From: Pedosphaera sp.
Lineage (GTDB): Bacteria; Verrucomicrobiota; Verrucomicrobiia; Limisphaerales; SXTU01
DNA: 8,847 nucleotides
Assembly: GCA_009695395.1 (NCBI GenBank)
Contig: SIBB01000126.1
Location: forward strand, 1 to 8,847
Direction: 5' to 3'
Shown here: positions 6,145 through 8,847 of the stretch, piece by piece
How positions within the stretch are numbered: the first letter of the stretch is position 1
Layout of the letters: every line of letters starts with the position of its first letter
Made by a program: the position numbers and the translations under genes
Notes under the pieces: model-generated
Databases searched by the model: none
Seen by the model: only the letters and a program-made list of their open reading frames with translations
What the model was told of the DNA's origin: nothing

Positions 6145-7161
6145 TCACGCCTTTTTTGCTGGCTCGGGCGGCTTCGGGGCGAGCTTGGTGACGCGGAGCT
6201 TCCGCGAATGGTGGACGCTGGCGATTTGGAGGCCGTCGGGATGCAGGTCCAGTTCGCGGGCCATGTCGGGGAGCTTGAAGGCGGGCGCGGGCTTCTCGTC
6301 GTCCTTGCCCCAGAAGAGCAGGTGCCCGCCGCTGCCGCCGCCGCAGCCGGCGATGAGCGTGCCGTCGGGATGGAAGAGGCAGTTCCACACGGTCGAGTTC
6401 GTTAGGCCGTCGGCGAGGTGTGTCTTCAGCAACTTGTGCGTCTCCCAATCGTAGCGTTGCACGATGGGTTCATGGACGTTGCCGAGCGGGTTGCTGGCCT
6501 TGTGCAGCCCGCCGCAGACGAGATGCTTCTTGTCCGGCGACACCGCTAGCCCGCGCACGCCGCCGAAGTGGACGTGCTGGCCGCCGTTGTAGGAGTGCAG
6601 CTCCTTCGCATCGAGCACGCGGATGGACTTCCCGGTCGCGAGGTCCCACTGCTGCACCTTGCCCATGAGGTCGCCGCTGAGGAGAAACTTGCCGTCGGGA
6701 TGGAACGCGACGCTGTAAACGTCCAGCTCGTGGCCGGAGAATTCCTGCGCGAGCTTGCCATCGGCGAGATTCCAGAGCTTCACCAGCCGGTCGTTGCCGC
6801 CGCTGGCGAGGAGCTTGCCGTCCGGGCTGATGGCGAGGGCGCGAATCCAGCCCTTGTGCGCCGTGACCTTGCGCTGCGGCGCGGGCTTCTCAGCGGCAGC
6901 CGGCCACCAGATAAGCGTGTCATCCCCACCCGCGCTCACGAGTGTCTGCCCGTCCTTCGACACCGCGAGTGCGAACACCCACGAGTCGTGCCCGGTGAAC
7001 ACGGTCTTCTTCTTCGCGTCCGCCAGCTCCCAGCGCGCGATGGTGCGATCCTCGCCCGCTGCGAAGACGAACTTGCCCGTCGGGTCGAAGCGCCCGGTGA
7101 TGAGCGGCGCGTCATGCGCGAACTCGGCGCTGACGTGAGCGGCTTTGAAGTCGGGTTTCAT
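6145..7161 (-). CDS. WD40-repeat beta-propeller protein
   Basis: From ATG 7161 the product is 338 aa; a GTG at 7170 would add three residues. About seven WD40-like units are visible, roughly at 15-45, 57-86, 101-130, 143-172, 200-238, 252-284 and 297-325. Each has the 'V-x-[AG]-[LV]-A-[FV]-[SH]-P-D-G-K-x-L-x-S-G-G-x-D-x-x-[IV]-x-x-W' pattern; the clearest are 'HKGWIRALAISPDGKLLASGG' and 'HELDVYSVAFHPDGKFLLSGD'. Seven units make one closed propeller. There is no signal peptide or other domain, so it is probably a cytoplasmic scaffold; the binding partner cannot be read. The tail 'LAPKPPEPAKKA' is Pro/Lys-rich. It lies 90 bp downstream of the DUF1501 gene on the same strand, a pairing common in Planctomycetota and Verrucomicrobiota, which suggests co-expression. 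Confidence 0.88.
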   Translation of the reverse strand: MKPDFKAAHVSAEFAHDAPLITGRFDPTGKFVFAAGEDRTIARWELADAKKKTVFTGHDSWVFALAVSKDGQTLVSAGGDDTLIWWPAAAEKPAPQRKVTAHKGWIRALAISPDGKLLASGGNDRLVKLWNLADGKLAQEFSGHELDVYSVAFHPDGKFLLSGDLMGKVQQWDLATGKSIRVLDAKELHSYNGGQHVHFGGVRGLAVSPDKKHLVCGGLHKASNPLGNVHEPIVQRYDWETHKLLKTHLADGLTNSTVWNCLFHPDGTLIAGCGGGSGGHLLFWGKDDEKPAPAFKLPDMARELDLHPDGLQIASVHHSRKLRVTKLAPKPPEPAKKA

Positions 7162-7227
7162 CTCAGTCACGAATCCATACGAACGGGAGGAAGCAACGGA
7201 ACTGGAGCACGACGAATTCGCGTCTAT

Positions 7228-7253
7228 GAGAGCCCATTCCCGGCATGGGACTC
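7228..7253 (-). terminator. Imperfect hairpin at the 3' end of the DUF1501 gene
   Basis: CCCAT (7233-7237) and ATGGG (7245-7249) pair around a 7-nt loop, and after a small asymmetric bulge GAG (7228-7230) pairs with CTC (7251-7253). The outer stem overlaps the DUF1501 stop codon. There is no T-run. It may set RNA ends or reduce read-through into the WD40 gene, or be chance. Confidence 0.2.
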
Positions 7254-8544
7254 AGGCCAGCAACTCCTTGATTGGCCCCATCGCCGGGTCGGCCATCGGC
7301 ACCTGCCGGCCGGCCACGTCGAAGTTGCCCTTCGAGCTGAGGCCCAGCGCGCGCAGGTAGGTGTGGAAGAGATGACCGGCGTCCACCTCGCGCTCGGTCA
7401 CCTCGGTGCCGGTCGCGTTCGTCTTGCCCACCACCGCGCCGCGCGCGATGCCCGCGCCGCCGAGGCAGACGCTCCACGCCTTGCTCCAGTGGTCGCGCCC
7501 GTAATAGAGGTTGATGTTCGGCGTCCGCCCGAACTCGGAGAGCACCACGATGAGCGTGCTCTCCAGCATCCCGCGCTCGTAGAGGTCGGTGACGAGCGTG
7601 GCGAAGGGTTGGTCGAACTCGCCCACCTGCTCGAAGTGGAAGTTAAAATTCTCGTTGTGCGTGTCGTAGTTCGAGTGGCTCACCTGCGCGAAGGTGATGC
7701 CCTTCTCCAACAGCCGCCGCGCCATCAGGCAGTGCCGCCCGAAGTCGCTCTTGCCGTAGCGCTCGTGGTCCTTCGCCGGCTCCTTGCTGAGGTCGAAAAC
7801 CTCGCGTTGCTTCATCAACTCCAGCGCCTGCTCGTAGCTTTGCACGTAGGCGTCGGTCATCGCCGTGCGACGGCGGGAGAGGAAGTGGTCATCGGCCAGG
7901 CGGCGGAAGGCGTTCTGCTCGGCGAGCGAGGTGTCGCTCAAAGTGTCGGGTTTCACCGTGTGCTGCGGGGGCTTCGCGCCGTCGAGGGCGATGCTGGCGT
8001 ATTTTGGGCCGAGGTAAGCCGAGTCCGCGCTGCGCCCGCCGCCACCGCCGGGCGTCACGCGGATGTGGCCGGGCAGGGTCTTGTCCGACGAGTCGAAGCA
8101 CTTCGCAATGACCGCGCCGATTTCGGGGTTGGTCTGTCCGGGCAACTGCCTGCGGCCCGTGAGCATCTTGTAAGCGCCCTTGCCGTGGTCGTCCTCCTTC
8201 GTGTTGACGCCGCGCGCGAGGGCGAGGTGGTGCATCACCTTCGCCGTATGCGGGAGCAACTCGCTGATGTGGATGCCCGGCACGCTGGTCGGGATGGCGC
8301 GGAAGGGTCCACCAGTGGTCGTGCCCGGCTTGGGGTCCCAACTCTCCAACTGCGAGAGGCCGCCGTGCATGTTGATGACGAGCATCCGCTTCTGGTCCTT
8401 GGCGAGTGCGGCGGCGACCGCCGGCTGCGCGAAGGAGCCGAGTCCGCCCACGACCGAGCCGGCCCCGAGCGCGAGGCGACCGAGGAAGTTGCGGCGGGCG
8501 ACGGAGTGTTCCGCCGAGCGGCAAGCGTAAGGGCAGGGCTTCAT
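7252..8544 (-). CDS. DUF1501 family Tat-exported protein
   Basis: The product is 430 aa, typical for DUF1501 (about 400-480 aa). The Tat motif is at residues 16-21 (A-R17-R18-N-F-L), followed by the hydrophobic 'LALGAGSVVGGLG' and a likely cleavage near residue 45. Family signatures appear in order: 'MHGGLSQLESWDPKPG' (59-74), 'ARGVNTKEDDHGKGAYKMLTG' region (110-130), 'SNYDTHNENF' (291-300), 'SEFGRTP' (336-342) and 'GRDHW' (349-353), then 'LGGAGIARG'. DUF1501 belongs to the alkaline-phosphatase/sulfatase-like fold group. Its conserved H/D residues suggest a metal-binding hydrolase, but no activity is established that I can cite. It is expected outside the cytoplasmic membrane. In related genomes it often follows a DUF1549/DUF1553 cytochrome gene; here about 260 bp upstream holds no such gene. 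The start at ATG 8544 leaves a slightly long N-region with two cysteines (C4, C8). No Shine-Dalgarno is seen. Confidence 0.9.
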   Translation of the reverse strand: MKPCPYACRSAEHSVARRNFLGRLALGAGSVVGGLGSFAQPAVAAALAKDQKRMLVINMHGGLSQLESWDPKPGTTTGGPFRAIPTSVPGIHISELLPHTAKVMHHLALARGVNTKEDDHGKGAYKMLTGRRQLPGQTNPEIGAVIAKCFDSSDKTLPGHIRVTPGGGGGRSADSAYLGPKYASIALDGAKPPQHTVKPDTLSDTSLAEQNAFRRLADDHFLSRRRTAMTDAYVQSYEQALELMKQREVFDLSKEPAKDHERYGKSDFGRHCLMARRLLEKGITFAQVSHSNYDTHNENFNFHFEQVGEFDQPFATLVTDLYERGMLESTLIVVLSEFGRTPNINLYYGRDHWSKAWSVCLGGAGIARGAVVGKTNATGTEVTEREVDAGHLFHTYLRALGLSSKGNFDVAGRQVPMADPAMGPIKELLA

Positions 8545-8748
8545 AGGCGTGCTGAGGTTTGTATCGGGCTGTCAGCGTAATCCGACTGCGGGAGCTGGGA
8601 CTGAATTCGCGCTGTCTCGCCGGAGATTCGGAATTGAAACCGAGGTCGGGCCCGGAAGTCAGAGAATGTGAGGCTGTCTCGGTTTGGTGGACAGGGTGGG
8701 ACAGTTGCTGCGACAACAACAGCCATGAGCGCATTGACTCAGGGATTT
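8545..8748. other. Non-coding stretch upstream of the DUF1501 gene
   Basis: I see no convincing gene here. It should hold the DUF1501 promoter, but I could not place -35/-10 boxes with confidence. A 61-codon minus-strand frame (8726-8541) overlaps the DUF1501 start as ATGA, but its third-position GC is lower than that of the neighbouring genes and its product resembles nothing I know. Base composition is more AT-rich than the flanking gene. Confidence 0.4.
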
Positions 8749-8788
8749 TGTTACCGAGTCGTGGCCGTTGCCTCAGTAGAATGTTACC
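8749..8788. repeat. Direct repeat TGTTACC x2 at 33-bp spacing
   Basis: TGTTACC occurs at 8749-8755 and again at 8782-8788, the starts 33 bp apart (about three helical turns), just before a likely plus-strand start codon at 8807. Repeats at helical-turn spacing next to a gene start are typical of protein-binding sites such as transposase sites at an element end or an operator. Seven bases twice can also be chance. Confidence 0.35.
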
Positions 8789-8806
8789 CAAAACTGGAGG
8801 CCATGA

Positions 8807-8847
8807 ATGGAAACTCTCAGCAAGTCGGCGCGGAAGGAAATCTTGGC
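8807..8847 (+). CDS. Start of a plus-strand gene, possibly a transposase/integrase (runs off the right edge)
   Basis: ATG 8807 is preceded by GGAGG at 8796-8800, six bases upstream. This is the best ribosome binding site in the window, where most genes have none. The 13 visible residues are METLSKSARKEIL, a charged amphipathic start. It recalls the N-termini of integrase-core transposases annotated in Verrucomicrobiota and Planctomycetota, but that is from memory of general form and too short to prove. An overlapping frame from ATG 8725 or 8803 is also open to the edge; the spacing from GGAGG to 8803 (2 nt) is too short, which favours 8807. Confidence 0.4.
   Translation, partial: METLSKSARKEIL

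Noticed and set aside
6568..8580. A 670-codon plus-strand open frame across the WD40 and DUF1501 genes
   Set aside because: It lies antisense to two clear protein families. Its translation is rich in Arg, Ala, Val and His without domain patterns, as expected from the complement of GC-rich codons.
8541..8726. A 61-codon minus-strand frame overlapping the DUF1501 start as ATGA
   Set aside because: The overlap resembles translational coupling, but third-position GC is lower than in the real genes nearby, and no family, signal or ribosome site is seen.

Overview
The window looks like chromosome from a GC-rich, free-living, Gram-negative-type bacterium. Verrucomicrobiota (Pedosphaera/Limisphaera-like) is the most likely source, with Planctomycetota second. 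This is inferred from the gene families: a DUF1501 Tat protein next to a WD40 protein, a Tat-exported ceramidase-like protein, a Tat-exported enolase-superfamily enzyme, and the scarcity of recognisable Shine-Dalgarno sequences. No rRNA, tRNA, CRISPR array or complete mobile element was seen.

Left region (1-2754): a minus-strand gene leaves through the left edge. It is the N-terminus of a Tat-exported protein resembling neutral/alkaline non-lysosomal ceramidases. It diverges from a plus-strand pair: a sarcosine-oxidase (MSOX) family flavoenzyme and a Tat-exported D-galactonate-dehydratase-like member of the mandelate racemase/enolase superfamily. The 100-bp divergent gap holds a 20-bp near-perfect palindrome that is a candidate operator.

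Centre (2755-4705): a nitrogen-control operon made of the P-II signal protein GlnK, with canonical Y51, followed by the ammonium channel AmtB with signal peptide, twin histidines and GlnK-contacting tail. GlnK is expected to close AmtB when nitrogen is sufficient. Upstream lie a strong stem-loop, probably the end of the preceding operon, and a short dyad.

Right region (4706-8544): all genes are on the minus strand and converge on amtB. In transcription order they are a DUF1501 Tat protein, a seven-bladed WD40 propeller protein, a small unrecognised protein with a repeated K-[D/E]-T-V-R motif, and a complete XerC/XerD-type tyrosine recombinase. DUF1501 and WD40 form a familiar Planctomycetota/Verrucomicrobiota pair of unknown biochemical function; the usual DUF1549/DUF1553 cytochrome partner is not in the window.

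Right edge (8545-8847): about 200 bp with no convincing gene, then a 7-bp direct repeat at 33-bp spacing, a GGAGG and a new plus-strand start. This may be the left end of an insertion sequence or integrase gene, but only 13 residues are visible. Most of the window is ordinary. The best leads are the palindrome at 267-286, the possible element edge at 8749-8847 and the small repeat-motif protein before xerD.
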